Positions 9,034 to 17,084 of a DNA stretch of 64,000 bases are shown here, one piece after another. Made by a program: the position numbers and the translations under genes. Source of the DNA: Chitinophagaceae bacterium (GTDB taxonomy: Bacteria > Bacteroidota > Bacteroidia > Chitinophagales > Chitinophagaceae); contig JALHRP010000008.1 in the NCBI GenBank assembly GCA_022841365.1, positions 40,477-104,476 of the forward strand, read 5' to 3'. Every line of letters starts with the position of its first letter. Position 1 is the stretch's first letter. The notes beneath the pieces are model-generated. The model made no database searches. It was not told the origin of the DNA and worked only from the letters and a program-made list of their open reading frames with translations.

Positions 9034-10230
9034 ATGTTACCAATCAGTAAGCGTGGTGAGCAAATGCCACCCTCACCCATCCGGAAATTAGTTCCATACG
9101 CAGAAGCTGCCAAGAAAAGAGGCACCAAAGTATTTCACCTCAACATTGGTCAGCCCGATATAGAAACACCTGCTGCCATTTTAGATGCGGTGCGTAATGC
9201 AGATATCAAAGTGCTGGAGTACAGCCACAGTGCAGGTAATGAAAGTTACAGACGTAAACTCACACAGTATTACAAGAAAGTTGGTATTGATGTGAACTAT
9301 GATCAGATATTGATTACTACAGGCGGCAGCGAAGCAATTATGTTTGGCTTCTTTACCTGTTTTAATCCCGGTGATGAAGTAATTATTCCCGAACCTTTTT
9401 ATGCAAACTACAACGGCTTTGCCTGTGCTGCGGGAGTAAATGTTGTACCCATTACATCGCATATCGAAAACAGTTTTGCGTTACCGGATATAGAAGAGTT
9501 TGAAAAAGTAATTACAGCAAAAACAAAAGCAATCATCATCTGTAGCCCAAATAACCCCACCGGATATTTGTACAGCAAAGAAGAAATGCTGAAGCTGAAA
9601 GATGTTTGTGTAAAACACAACCTGTATTTATTCAGCGATGAAGCATACCGTGAGTTTTGTTATGATGGTGATTATGTAAGTGCATTGCATATTGAAGGAC
9701 TGGAGCAGCATGTAGTGCTCATGGATACTATCAGTAAACGTTACAGTGCATGTGGTGCAAGACTGGGCGCACTGGTTACAAAAAATAAAGCGGTGTATGA
9801 TGCTTCTATGAAGTTTGCACAGGCAAGACTCAGTCCGCCGGGATTAGCACAGATCATGGGCGAAGCGGCGGTTGATTTACCGGATGCTTATTTTGATGCA
9901 CCAAAAGCAGAATATTTATCCCGCAGAAATTTACTGGTGAAACGATTAAATGCCATGCCAGGAGTTTTTTGTCCCAACCCCGGTGGTGCGTTTTATGCCA
10001 TGGCTAAATTACCAATTGATGATAGCGACCGGTTTTGCCAGTGGCTTTTGGAATCATTTTCACATAACGGACAAACCATAATGCTGGCACCTGCAACCGG
10101 GTTTTACGGAACAGCCGGGTTAGGGAAGAATGAAGTACGACTGGCTTATGTACTTAATCTTGAAGCGCTGGATAAAGCCATGGATTGCCTGGAAGAAGCA
10201 TTAAAAGTTTATCCAGGTAAAACAAACTAA
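9034..10230 (+). CDS. Pyridoxal-phosphate aminotransferase, class I/II
   Basis: This 398-residue fold-type I aminotransferase resembles aspartate/aromatic aminotransferases. Visible landmarks: the N-terminal substrate-side segment LNIGQPDIETP, TGGSEAIMFGFF in the cofactor phosphate region, the SPNNPTGY loop, FSDEAYREF with the PLP-ring Asp, the Schiff-base lysine in DTISKRYSACGARLGAL, and the C-terminal Arg in KNEVRLAYVLN that usually binds the substrate carboxylate. The ATG at 9034 is favoured because homologues begin with a similar LPISKRGEQMPPSPIRKL segment. Its stop lies 1 bp from the stop of the convergent DUF2339 gene. The exact amino donor cannot be told from sequence. Confidence 0.92.
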   Translation: MLPISKRGEQMPPSPIRKLVPYAEAAKKRGTKVFHLNIGQPDIETPAAILDAVRNADIKVLEYSHSAGNESYRRKLTQYYKKVGIDVNYDQILITTGGSEAIMFGFFTCFNPGDEVIIPEPFYANYNGFACAAGVNVVPITSHIENSFALPDIEEFEKVITAKTKAIIICSPNNPTGYLYSKEEMLKLKDVCVKHNLYLFSDEAYREFCYDGDYVSALHIEGLEQHVVLMDTISKRYSACGARLGALVTKNKAVYDASMKFAQARLSPPGLAQIMGEAAVDLPDAYFDAPKAEYLSRRNLLVKRLNAMPGVFCPNPGGAFYAMAKLPIDDSDRFCQWLLESFSHNGQTIMLAPATGFYGTAGLGKNEVRLAYVLNLEALDKAMDCLEEALKVYPGKTN

Positions 10231-10231
10231 A

Positions 10232-11599
10232 TTATTCATCATTCCCGAAAATCAGGTGTCTGTATTTCTGATACAGAAAAGCAATCACCAGCAGGATAGC
10301 TCCTATGGAAACATAGGCAACAATCTTTTCGATTGTTGAAAAATTAATACTGTCTAAAACAACCAGTTTTACAAGAGTAATTCCAAACAACAGAATGGAA
10401 GCAATGCGCAGCAGTCTGAATCGCTGCCACAACCCTGCAACGAATAACAATACTGCCATGGATACCCAAACAAGAGAAATGGTTGTGCCTGCAAATTTCT
10501 GCGGAACATAAATCACAATCAGGATCAGTGCAAGAACAAGGCAGGTATGCCAGATCATTTTCTGCTGATGAAACAACCCTTTACTGATGAACATTAACAG
10601 TAAATAAAAGACACTGATTGCGAGTGTTACAATTGAACCATCTTCTGTATCACCCTTGTAAGTATAAATATACAGTGAGCTGATGTATACAATAAAGCTC
10701 TGGAAGATGAGTAACGACAGATCAGCTGCATCTGTTTCTTCATTTCTTGCCAATCTGAAACCGAAAATGGTTAAAAGAAATTGTACATAAAAAAGAATCA
10801 GGAATAGCCATGCTGCACCTGAATAAGTTTCATTGTGTTTCATAAACAGCCAGGAAATAAAAATCAGCCAGCTTGCTGCAAACGCTATCACTTTTAAGAT
10901 ATTCCAGCTTCGTTTAAAAGAAAGGAATAAGATGCCTGTATTGATCAGAAAAATATAAGAAAACAGCATCACCACATTGCCTGAGTTACCTCCTACTAAA
11001 AATGGAATACCATATGCACCAACCAACGCAAGTGTGGCAATTTCCTGACGTTCGAATTTCAATGAAACATAAACGGTAAAAAACGTAAACAGAATCATTA
11101 CTGCAAACGCAAGCGGTCTTGATAAAAATCCATAATACTCAAATGCTCCATAAGTAGTAAAATAAAATGCGGCCATTGCACCGCTAAACAGAATAGCACT
11201 GAAGGTTTCATATTTTTTCCGCAGCCGTATGGATATAAACAATAATAATCCGCTTGCCAGATAAGCGAGTATGATGCGGACTGCAGGAGAAATTAAGTTT
11301 TTATCAATGGCATATTTTACACCAATAGCTATACCTGTAATTAGTACAATAATTCCCGCAAACTGCATCAGCCGCAAACCAACAAACCCTTCAACCCCAT
11401 TATTTTTTTGAGTTGTTTGCCGGATTTGATTTGATTGCGGAGCCACAGGTTTTGGAATTGCTGCGGCAGGTGCAGCAGGATGCAGCTTCATTAACTGCTG
11501 TTCAAGAAAAAGCAATTCATTCCGGTGTTCTTCCTGTTGTTCTTTCAACAGTTGAATTTTCGCTTTCAGATCATTTATTTGCTGTTGATCCATCATCAT
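10232..11599 (-). CDS. DUF2339 polytopic membrane protein
   Basis: This 455-residue protein starts with a coiled coil (about 3-42, QQQINDLKAKIQLLKEQQEE), then a Pro/Ala/Gln-rich linker (about 43-65), then around twelve or more hydrophobic helices filling the rest. The segment GLRLMQFAGIIVLITGIAIGVKYAID after the linker is the usual DUF2339 entry point. Members of this family elsewhere are often twice as long; this is a compact version. Three ATG codons in a row open the frame, so the exact start is uncertain by two residues. It lies 18 bp downstream of the APC permease on the same strand and is probably co-transcribed with it. No function is established. Confidence 0.8.
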   Translation of the reverse strand: MMMDQQQINDLKAKIQLLKEQQEEHRNELLFLEQQLMKLHPAAPAAAIPKPVAPQSNQIRQTTQKNNGVEGFVGLRLMQFAGIIVLITGIAIGVKYAIDKNLISPAVRIILAYLASGLLLFISIRLRKKYETFSAILFSGAMAAFYFTTYGAFEYYGFLSRPLAFAVMILFTFFTVYVSLKFERQEIATLALVGAYGIPFLVGGNSGNVVMLFSYIFLINTGILFLSFKRSWNILKVIAFAASWLIFISWLFMKHNETYSGAAWLFLILFYVQFLLTIFGFRLARNEETDAADLSLLIFQSFIVYISSLYIYTYKGDTEDGSIVTLAISVFYLLLMFISKGLFHQQKMIWHTCLVLALILIVIYVPQKFAGTTISLVWVSMAVLLFVAGLWQRFRLLRIASILLFGITLVKLVVLDSINFSTIEKIVAYVSIGAILLVIAFLYQKYRHLIFGNDE

Positions 11600-11617
11600 T
11601 CAATTTTAAAAAGTTTT

Positions 11618-13048
11618 CTACTGATGCCTGTTCTTCCATTTGAAATAAAAATAGAGAGGAACACCAATTGCAGTTAAGATCAACCCAAAAACAGAATTGA
11701 TCATCTGCGATTTACCCGACATATAATTACTGATATCAGTATACAAAGTGGTAACAATATACAGTGTTGTAAAAATCAAAAATAATAATGGGATAATGGG
11801 ATAACCCCATGCTTTGTAAGGCCGTTCTGCATGAGGCATCCGTCTTCTCAAAATAAACAGTGCCATAATAACAAGACCATAAAATATCCAGCCAATAAAA
11901 ATAAACATATCTGCAAGCAGATCAAACGAACCACTCAATACCAGTAAACTGCTCCACACAGCCAGGAGAAGGATGGCGTTACCCGGCGTTTTAAATTTGG
12001 GTTGTACACGACCTGCAAACCGGAAAAATGTTTTGGATTCACTCATTGCAAAAACAACACGTGCATTGGTTAAGAGATTTACATTTGTTGAACCGAAAGT
12101 TGAAATCACAATCAGCAGTGCAATAGCCGTACCTCCTGCCGGCCCCATTACAAATGCAGCAGCGTCACTTGCAACTAATGGCGACTTTGCCATAACTTCA
12201 ACAGGCAACACATACATGTAAGAAAGTGTAACCAGCATATAAATAATGATACAGGACCATAACCCTATCATTAAACTCCGTGTGATATTTTTTGAAGGAT
12301 TTTTTATTTCGCCGGCCACCATGTTGAGATTATTCCAGCCATCGTAAGCTGCAAATGCTCCTGTTGTTGCAGCCATGAATGCGCCCATTAACTTCCAGCC
12401 GCTTAAATTAAAATCAGGTGCATTGGTGAAAAAGTTATGGCTGTTTCCTTTACCTGAAAACAGAATACCAAACACCAGCAACATGATGGCGGCTGTTTTT
12501 AATACTGTTGCAAAAAACTGTACTGCGTTACCTGAGCGCATACTGATATAATTAATGATACTTAAACCCATAATCATTGCAATAGCCAGCGCTTTCACAG
12601 AAAAATTCTGCAGCGGAAAAATATCACCAATAAGAGGAAGATGCAGTTGAACGGATTGCTGAAGTTCAACACTCAGCTGCGGCAGTTCAATAAAATAATT
12701 AGTATAAGAAGCAAATACATAGCCGATGGCTGCAATAGATGCTGTATTGATAACGGCCATGCTTGCCCAACCGTAGAGATGAGCTATAAAATCGCCGTAA
12801 GCATATTTCAGATAAACAAACTGTCCTCCGGTTTCAGGAAACATGGCACCCAGTTCAGCAAAGGCCATTGCACCAAACATGGAAACAATGCCGGCAATAA
12901 GCCATACCAGAATAATTAAATAAGGTGAGCCAAGCTGTGCAGCCATACTTGCGGGCTTCATAAAAATGTTAGCCCCAATGATGCTGCCAATTACAATGCT
13001 GGTGGCAGACCAGACCCCAATTGTTTTTTTAAGTTGAGCAGATGGCAT
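11618..13048 (-). CDS. APC-family amino acid permease
   Basis: This 476-residue transporter has about twelve transmembrane helices and the APC-superfamily signature in the first helix, IVIGSIIGANIFMKPA, plus FAELGAMFPETGGQFVYLKYAYG in helix 3 and GAFAAYDGWNNLNMVAGEIKNPSKNI in helix 6. The last of these is typical of LAT/SteT-type amino acid exchangers in the family. The ATG at 13048 (MPSAQLKKTIGVW) is preferred because an upstream Met would add a polar, non-conserved stretch. It transports amino acids across the inner membrane; the specific substrate is unknown. The downstream DUF2339 gene follows after 18 bp. Confidence 0.9.
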   Translation of the reverse strand: MPSAQLKKTIGVWSATSIVIGSIIGANIFMKPASMAAQLGSPYLIILVWLIAGIVSMFGAMAFAELGAMFPETGGQFVYLKYAYGDFIAHLYGWASMAVINTASIAAIGYVFASYTNYFIELPQLSVELQQSVQLHLPLIGDIFPLQNFSVKALAIAMIMGLSIINYISMRSGNAVQFFATVLKTAAIMLLVFGILFSGKGNSHNFFTNAPDFNLSGWKLMGAFMAATTGAFAAYDGWNNLNMVAGEIKNPSKNITRSLMIGLWSCIIIYMLVTLSYMYVLPVEVMAKSPLVASDAAAFVMGPAGGTAIALLIVISTFGSTNVNLLTNARVVFAMSESKTFFRFAGRVQPKFKTPGNAILLLAVWSSLLVLSGSFDLLADMFIFIGWIFYGLVIMALFILRRRMPHAERPYKAWGYPIIPLLFLIFTTLYIVTTLYTDISNYMSGKSQMINSVFGLILTAIGVPLYFYFKWKNRHQ

Positions 13049-13202
13049 ATGGTTGGATAAATGTGGGATGCATTTCATCTGCATGTCATACAGCGAAATG
13101 GTTTCTCAATATAACTGAATAAACTGAAAGGGGTACTTAGCTCAATGATTGGAGTAAATTTCGAAAGGAAATCAATAAGCCCTTTAAAGAGGGCTAACAA
13201 AG

Positions 13203-13250
13203 TACCGGAGAGCAGACTTGAACTGCCGTCCGCTGCGGCGGATATGAACC
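13203..13250 (-). pseudogene. tRNA-Met 3'-half remnant, distal copy
   Basis: This remnant shares the T arm and 3' acceptor strand of the neighbouring tRNA-Met without change, then diverges at the variable loop, where TCCGCTGCGGCGGA replaces tRNA sequence, and ends around an anticodon-loop-like TTCATA. It lacks the D arm and 5' acceptor strand, so it cannot fold as a tRNA. Confidence 0.75.
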
Positions 13251-13304
13251 CTCTTTATTATTAATTATTCATAAAAAAAGCCCTCATGAAGAGGGCTAAC
13301 ATCG

Positions 13305-13353
13305 TACCGGAGAGCAGACTTGAACTGCCGTCCGCCGCAGCGGATATGAACCC
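13305..13353 (-). pseudogene. tRNA-Met 3'-half remnant, proximal copy
   Basis: This has the same structure as the remnant 102 bp away: intact T arm and acceptor 3' strand, no 5' half. Its central palindrome is TCCGCCGCAGCGGA, the reverse complement of the one in the other copy. A hairpin terminator-like sequence lies on each side. Confidence 0.75.
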
Positions 13354-13373
13354 TCTTCATTATGAATGATACA

Positions 13374-13400
13374 TTAAAAAAGCCCTCTTAAAGAGGGCTA
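13374..13400 (-). terminator. Terminator of tRNA-Met
   Basis: Read on the minus strand, AGCCCTCTT pairs with AAGAGGGCT, followed by a run of six T. It lies 6 bp past the tRNA 3' end. Confidence 0.75.
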
Positions 13401-13406
13401 ATATAG

Positions 13407-13480
13407 TACCGGAGAGCAGACTTGAACTGCCGACCTTCGGGTTATGAATCCGATGCTCTAACCAGCTGAGCTACCCCGGC
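13407..13480 (-). tRNA. tRNA-Met (anticodon CAT)
   Basis: This is a 74-nt cloverleaf on the minus strand. The acceptor is GCCGGGG with CTCCGGT (two G-U pairs), then TA, D arm GCTC/GAGC with loop AGCTGGTTA, anticodon loop TTCATAA (CAT), variable loop AGGTC, and T arm with loop TTCAAGT. The discriminator is A and CCA is not encoded. The closing anticodon-stem pair is A-C. A CAT anticodon also fits tRNA-Ile2 (read after lysidine modification); elongator Met is favoured but not proven. Initiator tRNA is unlikely because position 1 forms a G-U pair rather than the usual mismatch. Confidence 0.9.
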
Positions 13481-13490
13481 TAATGGGCGG

Positions 13491-13498
13491 CAAAGATA
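13491..13498 (-). promoter_or_regulatory. Bacteroidota -7 box (TATCTTTG) for tRNA-Met
   Basis: This exact TAnnTTTG match on the minus strand lies 10 bp upstream of the first tRNA base, the right distance for a stable-RNA promoter. It also lies between the tRNA and the divergent acetyltransferase gene. Confidence 0.6.
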
Positions 13499-13551
13499 AA
13501 GGTTTCGGGCTTTTTTTCCGCAGCATTTTAAAAGCTTTTTTAATTTTAAGC

Positions 13552-14130
13552 ATGATCAGACCGGTTCAGCTTACTGATGCAGCATCCCTGCTCGATATCT
13601 ATCGCCCATTCATCCTGAATACAGGCATTACACAGGAGACAGAAGTTCCATCAGTGGCTGAGTTTGCAAACAGAATTGAACAAACAATTGCAGAAAGGCC
13701 CTGGCTTGTTGCTGAAATCAATGGAAGATTGGCAGGTTATGCATATGCAGGAAAACACCGGGAACGAAAAGGCTATCAATGGTGCGTTGAATCATCTGTA
13801 TACTTACATGCCGATTATTTTGGAAAAAATATTGCAGCTGCTTTATACAAAGCTTTGCTTGATCTGTTAACACTGCAAGGTTACGTGAATGTGTATGCTG
13901 TTATTACATTGCCGAATGTAAACAGTGTTTCCTTTCATGAAAAGTTCGGGTTCCGATATTTAACAACATATAAAAAGATCGGTTATAAACTGAATCAATG
14001 GCACGATGTAGGTTGGTGGGAATATCAAATCAATTCTTATAATGCCAACACCCTCATCCCTTTCCCTGCATTAAATAATGAAACGATTGATGTCATTTGT
14101 AAAAATGCTTCTGCATTGATCAACGATTAA
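13552..14130 (+). CDS. GNAT N-acetyltransferase (phosphinothricin acetyltransferase-like)
   Basis: This 192-residue acetyltransferase opens with MIRPVQLTDAASLLDIYRPFILNT and carries the Pat-like features PSVAEFANRIEQ and AGYAYAGKHRERKGYQWCVESSVYLH, then the acetyl-CoA binding region around FGKNIAAALYKALLDLL and the C-terminal VSFHEKFGFRYL. The ATG at 13552 was chosen because the motif begins at once; a longer frame from 13483 would run through the tRNA promoter. The Pat/MddA-type subgroup acetylates amino-acid-like substrates such as methionine sulfoximine; the natural substrate here is unknown. It ends by overlapping the convergent E1 gene by 11 bp. Confidence 0.85.
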   Translation: MIRPVQLTDAASLLDIYRPFILNTGITQETEVPSVAEFANRIEQTIAERPWLVAEINGRLAGYAYAGKHRERKGYQWCVESSVYLHADYFGKNIAAALYKALLDLLTLQGYVNVYAVITLPNVNSVSFHEKFGFRYLTTYKKIGYKLNQWHDVGWWEYQINSYNANTLIPFPALNNETIDVICKNASALIND

Positions 14131-16264
14131 ATAACTGACGTAACCGCTCAGCAACTTTCTCTGCATTCGGCAACATCGCTGTTTCCAACCCTGTATTCAT
14201 AGGCACTGCTGGCAAATTCAATGACCCCATCACTTCAACAGGCGCATCCAAATATTGAAAACAATGATAGCTGATGCGATGCGCCAATGCTTCAGCAAAT
14301 GAATTATTCTGTTGTTCTTCGGTAAGCACCAGACATTTGCCGTGTTTTTTCACTGTTTCAAAAACAAGTGCTTCATCTAACGGAAATAATGTACGCAAAT
14401 CAACAATTTCAACTGCACCCATAAATTGCTTGGCTGCCGCTTTTGCCCAATATACACCCATGCCATAAGTAATGATGCAGCAACTTTCTCCTTCATCAAC
14501 AAGGTCTTCATCTGCTTCAACAACTATCGTTGCTTTTCCTAATGGAAGTATATAATCTCTTGATGGTTCAACCGTTTTTGCATCTTCAGTACCCGGCACT
14601 TTACTCCAGTACAATCCTTTATGCTCCAGCATTACAACAGGGTTTGGATCAAGAAAAGCGGCTTTCATCAACCCTTTCATATCAGCAGCGTTGGATGGAT
14701 ACACCACTTTAATTCCTTTAATACTGAGCAAGGTTGTTTCAATACTTCCGCTATGGTATGGACCACCACCACCGTATGCACCAATGGGTACACGGATGAG
14801 TGTTTGCACAGGAAATTTTCCGCAGCTTAAATAAGATGATTTTGAAATTTCTGTGACCAGTTGATTTAATCCCGGATAAATATAATCTGCAAACTGTACT
14901 TCCACAATCGGCTTGGCACCCACTGCACTCATACCAACTGTTGAACCGATGATATAAGCTTCCTGTATGGCCGTATTAAAAACCCGATGATCACCAAACT
15001 GCTCTGCCAGTGTTGCTGCTTCACGAAATACACCACCTAACCGTTTGCCCACATCCTGTCCATACAGCAATGCTTCGGGATATTCTTCCATCAATTCACG
15101 AATGGCAAATAAAGCAGCATCTACCATCACTATTTTTTCTTTGCCTGCCGGGACACGTTCACCTGTTTCTTCTGTTACAGGTGTAGGAACAAAAACATGT
15201 TGCTCAACAGTTAAAGGATCGGGCTCTGCTGCAGCAACAGCCTTTTGAAAAGATGTGCTGATGAATATTTTTGCATCATCATCTATCTGTTTTAATTCAT
15301 CATCTGCTATTCCGTTATTGATACATTGCTGATGAAGTTTTGGAAACGGATCGTCTGTGAAATGTTTTTCCAGATCATCATTACTTCTGTAAAATTCTTT
15401 ACGTACACCACTTGTGTGATGATTGAGTAAAGGAACATATGCCTGAACCAGATAAGGTTCCTGATGCGTTCGTACATGATCCACCACATGCTGCATGGTT
15501 TCAAATGCTTCTGTAAAATCACTTCCATCACAACGGATGCGGTGCATACCTGGAAAGCCGCCGGCATATTCATACGCATCCATTGCTCTTGCCTCATCTG
15601 CACTTACACTAATACCCCAGTTATTATCCTGTACCAGATAAATGATGGGCAGTTTTTTTAACACTGCAAATTGAAATGCTTCACTCACTTCACCTTCTGT
15701 AATACTTGCATCACCTAATGAACAAATGACTACATCCCCCCCACCCCCCAAAGGGGGGATTAAAGCCTCCGAGGTTTTTAATGTCTTATTTATCTCAACA
15801 TCTTTGTCAAGCTGGGTTTTGTGCAGAAGCGAAGTCCTCCCTCCGGGAGGATTTAGGTGGGCTAAATACTTCAGCCCCTGTGCCACACCGGTAGTAGGAA
15901 TAACCTGCATACCCGTTGCACTGCTTTGATGAATAATGTTTGGATGATTGCTCCCCTTATAATTGGGATGCGAATAATATTCTCTTCCTCCCGTAAACGG
16001 ATCATTCGCTTTTGCAAGTAACTGGAGCATTAACTGATATGGTTCAAAACCTAGACCAAGCAATAAACTTTCATCACGGTAATAAGGGCTTACCCAATCT
16101 TTTGCTGTTAATTGAAATGCTGTAGCAAGTTGAATAGCTTCATGACCACGTGATGTGGAGTGTACATATTTACAAACAGCACGGTTATTTTCATAAATCT
16201 CAGCCATGTGTTTGGCATAACACATGAGCCGGTAAGCCTCTCTTAAAATTTCCTGATTCATCAT
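14120..16264 (-). CDS. 2-oxo-acid dehydrogenase E1, alpha-beta fusion (second copy, with insertion)
   Basis: This fused E1 has about 714 residues. The alpha part has STSRGHEAIQLA, PYYRDESLLLGLG and the ThDP/Mg motif GDASITEGEVSEAFQFA ending in QDNNWGISV. The beta part (from about 378) has ALLYGQDVGKRLGGVFREA, VEVQFADYIYPGLNQL and LTEEQQNNSFAEALAHRI. Between YLAHLN and DVVICSLGDAS, immediately before the ThDP motif, there are about 40 extra residues (near 137-177; NPPGGRTSLLHKTQ at one end, ALIPPLGGGG at the other) that look foreign and are encoded by a paired-hairpin DNA element. The reading frame stays open through it. The start is the ATG at 16264. It probably acts on branched-chain 2-oxo acids; its E2 and E3 are not nearby. 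Confidence 0.9.
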   Translation of the reverse strand: MMNQEILREAYRLMCYAKHMAEIYENNRAVCKYVHSTSRGHEAIQLATAFQLTAKDWVSPYYRDESLLLGLGFEPYQLMLQLLAKANDPFTGGREYYSHPNYKGSNHPNIIHQSSATGMQVIPTTGVAQGLKYLAHLNPPGGRTSLLHKTQLDKDVEINKTLKTSEALIPPLGGGGDVVICSLGDASITEGEVSEAFQFAVLKKLPIIYLVQDNNWGISVSADEARAMDAYEYAGGFPGMHRIRCDGSDFTEAFETMQHVVDHVRTHQEPYLVQAYVPLLNHHTSGVRKEFYRSNDDLEKHFTDDPFPKLHQQCINNGIADDELKQIDDDAKIFISTSFQKAVAAAEPDPLTVEQHVFVPTPVTEETGERVPAGKEKIVMVDAALFAIRELMEEYPEALLYGQDVGKRLGGVFREAATLAEQFGDHRVFNTAIQEAYIIGSTVGMSAVGAKPIVEVQFADYIYPGLNQLVTEISKSSYLSCGKFPVQTLIRVPIGAYGGGGPYHSGSIETTLLSIKGIKVVYPSNAADMKGLMKAAFLDPNPVVMLEHKGLYWSKVPGTEDAKTVEPSRDYILPLGKATIVVEADEDLVDEGESCCIITYGMGVYWAKAAAKQFMGAVEIVDLRTLFPLDEALVFETVKKHGKCLVLTEEQQNNSFAEALAHRISYHCFQYLDAPVEVMGSLNLPAVPMNTGLETAMLPNAEKVAERLRQLFNR
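15731..15860. repeat. In-frame palindromic element inside the second E1 gene
   Basis: A stretch of about 130 bp is bounded by two GC-rich hairpins: CCCCCC/GGGGGG (15744-15749 with 15753-15758) and CCTCCC/GGGAGG (15836-15841 with 15845-15850). The interior is AT-rich. It is translated as the extra segment just before the ThDP motif. The arms resemble the hairpin in the PhzF gene. The borders are approximate, set by where family-like protein sequence stops and resumes. Confidence 0.75.
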
Positions 16265-16301
16265 TTGCAAGCAATTATCTGCAAAATAAAGTGAACTGAC
16301 A

Positions 16302-16330
16302 TAAAAAAGCCATTCTGTAAGAGAATGGCT
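16302..16330 (-). terminator. Terminator after the FAH-family gene
   Basis: AGCCATTCT pairs perfectly with AGAATGGCT. On the minus strand the hairpin is followed by six T. It lies downstream of the FAH-family gene and upstream of the E1 gene. Confidence 0.8.
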
Positions 16331-16351
16331 GATACTATTTTTATAAAGCGA

Positions 16352-16963
16352 TTATTTTATTTCTACTTCAAGTAAACTGTCATCTTCAATAAACGCCTCT
16401 AGTTGATCGCCTACCACACATTCACCTACTCCTGCCGGAGTACCCGTAAAGATTAAATCGCCGATGTTGAGTGAAAAGAATTGTGATACATAAGCAACTA
16501 TCTGATCAAATGTAAAAATCATTTGACCAGAATTTCCCTGCTGCACCAATTCCTTGTTATTGTATAAACAGAAATTGATGTCGTTAAAATTCATACCGGG
16601 TTTAATATCCATAAACTTACCTACGGCTGCAGAGTTGTCCCATGCTTTAGCCAATTCCCATGGAAGGCCTTTTTCTTTCAGTTTCTGTTGCAGATCTCTG
16701 GCTGTAAAATCAATTCCTACAGTAATACCATTGTAATACTTACTGGCGTGTTTTTCCTGCACATATTTGCCATTTTTTGAGATCCGTAATACCAGTTCTG
16801 CTTCGTAATGCAGTTCATTGGTAAACTCAGGATAATAGAATGGCATATGAGGCTGCAGGAATGCGCTCTTAGGTTTCAGAAAAATAACCGGTTCGTCAGG
16901 AACGTCGTTGCCGAGTTCTTTAGCATGGTCAACATAGTTACGACCTACGCAAAAGATTTTCAT
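16352..16963 (-). CDS. Fumarylacetoacetate hydrolase (FAH) family protein
   Basis: This 203-residue single-domain FAH-fold protein has the metal-binding acidic residues in LHYEAELVLRI and in GIDFTARDLQQKLKEKG, followed by WELAKAWDNSAAVGKF and the C-terminal FTGTPAGVGECVVGD. It begins MKIFCVGRNYVDHAKEL, the usual start of the short YcgM-like subgroup, so the length is normal. This subgroup includes acylpyruvases and oxaloacetate decarboxylases acting in the cytoplasm; the exact substrate is uncertain. It is followed by its own terminator, and the gap to the upstream pth gene is 121 bp with no recognisable feature. Confidence 0.9.
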   Translation of the reverse strand: MKIFCVGRNYVDHAKELGNDVPDEPVIFLKPKSAFLQPHMPFYYPEFTNELHYEAELVLRISKNGKYVQEKHASKYYNGITVGIDFTARDLQQKLKEKGLPWELAKAWDNSAAVGKFMDIKPGMNFNDINFCLYNNKELVQQGNSGQMIFTFDQIVAYVSQFFSLNIGDLIFTGTPAGVGECVVGDQLEAFIEDDSLLEVEIK

Positions 16964-17084
16964 TTGGTTGATGGTTTTGGTTCAGAATCAGGTTTAATAT
17001 TGGTTGATTACAGAACAGTGGATTACAATATGCTTCTTCAGCATTAAGTGTAAGTTAGCGAAGGTAATATTAGAAAATTAAAAA

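Larger units (their letters stand above)
13178..13406. repeat. 102-bp tandem array of tRNA-Met 3' halves plus terminator-like hairpins
   Basis: The spacer between the permease and tRNA-Met contains two extra copies of the tRNA 3' half in tandem with the real gene. The 27-nt core beginning GTACCGGAGAGCAGACTTGA is identical at 13202, 13304 and 13406, giving an exact period of 102 bp. Each unit also has an AGCCCTC/GAGGGCT hairpin with a T-rich end on the minus strand. In both extra copies the anticodon-stem and variable-loop region is replaced by the 14-mer TCCGCTGCGGCGGA (first copy) or its exact reverse complement (second copy). Confidence 0.9.

Noticed and set aside
13178..13480. CRISPR array suggested by regularly spaced repeats
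   Set aside because: The repeats are tRNA halves with a terminator, the period is 102 bp, there are only three units, the intervening sequences are similar to each other, and no cas genes are present.
13178..16264. Integrated genetic element using the tRNA-Met 3' end
   Set aside because: No integrase, phage or conjugation gene is present nearby, and the neighbouring genes are metabolic; only the scar-like repeats fit, which is kept as one possible reading in the findings.
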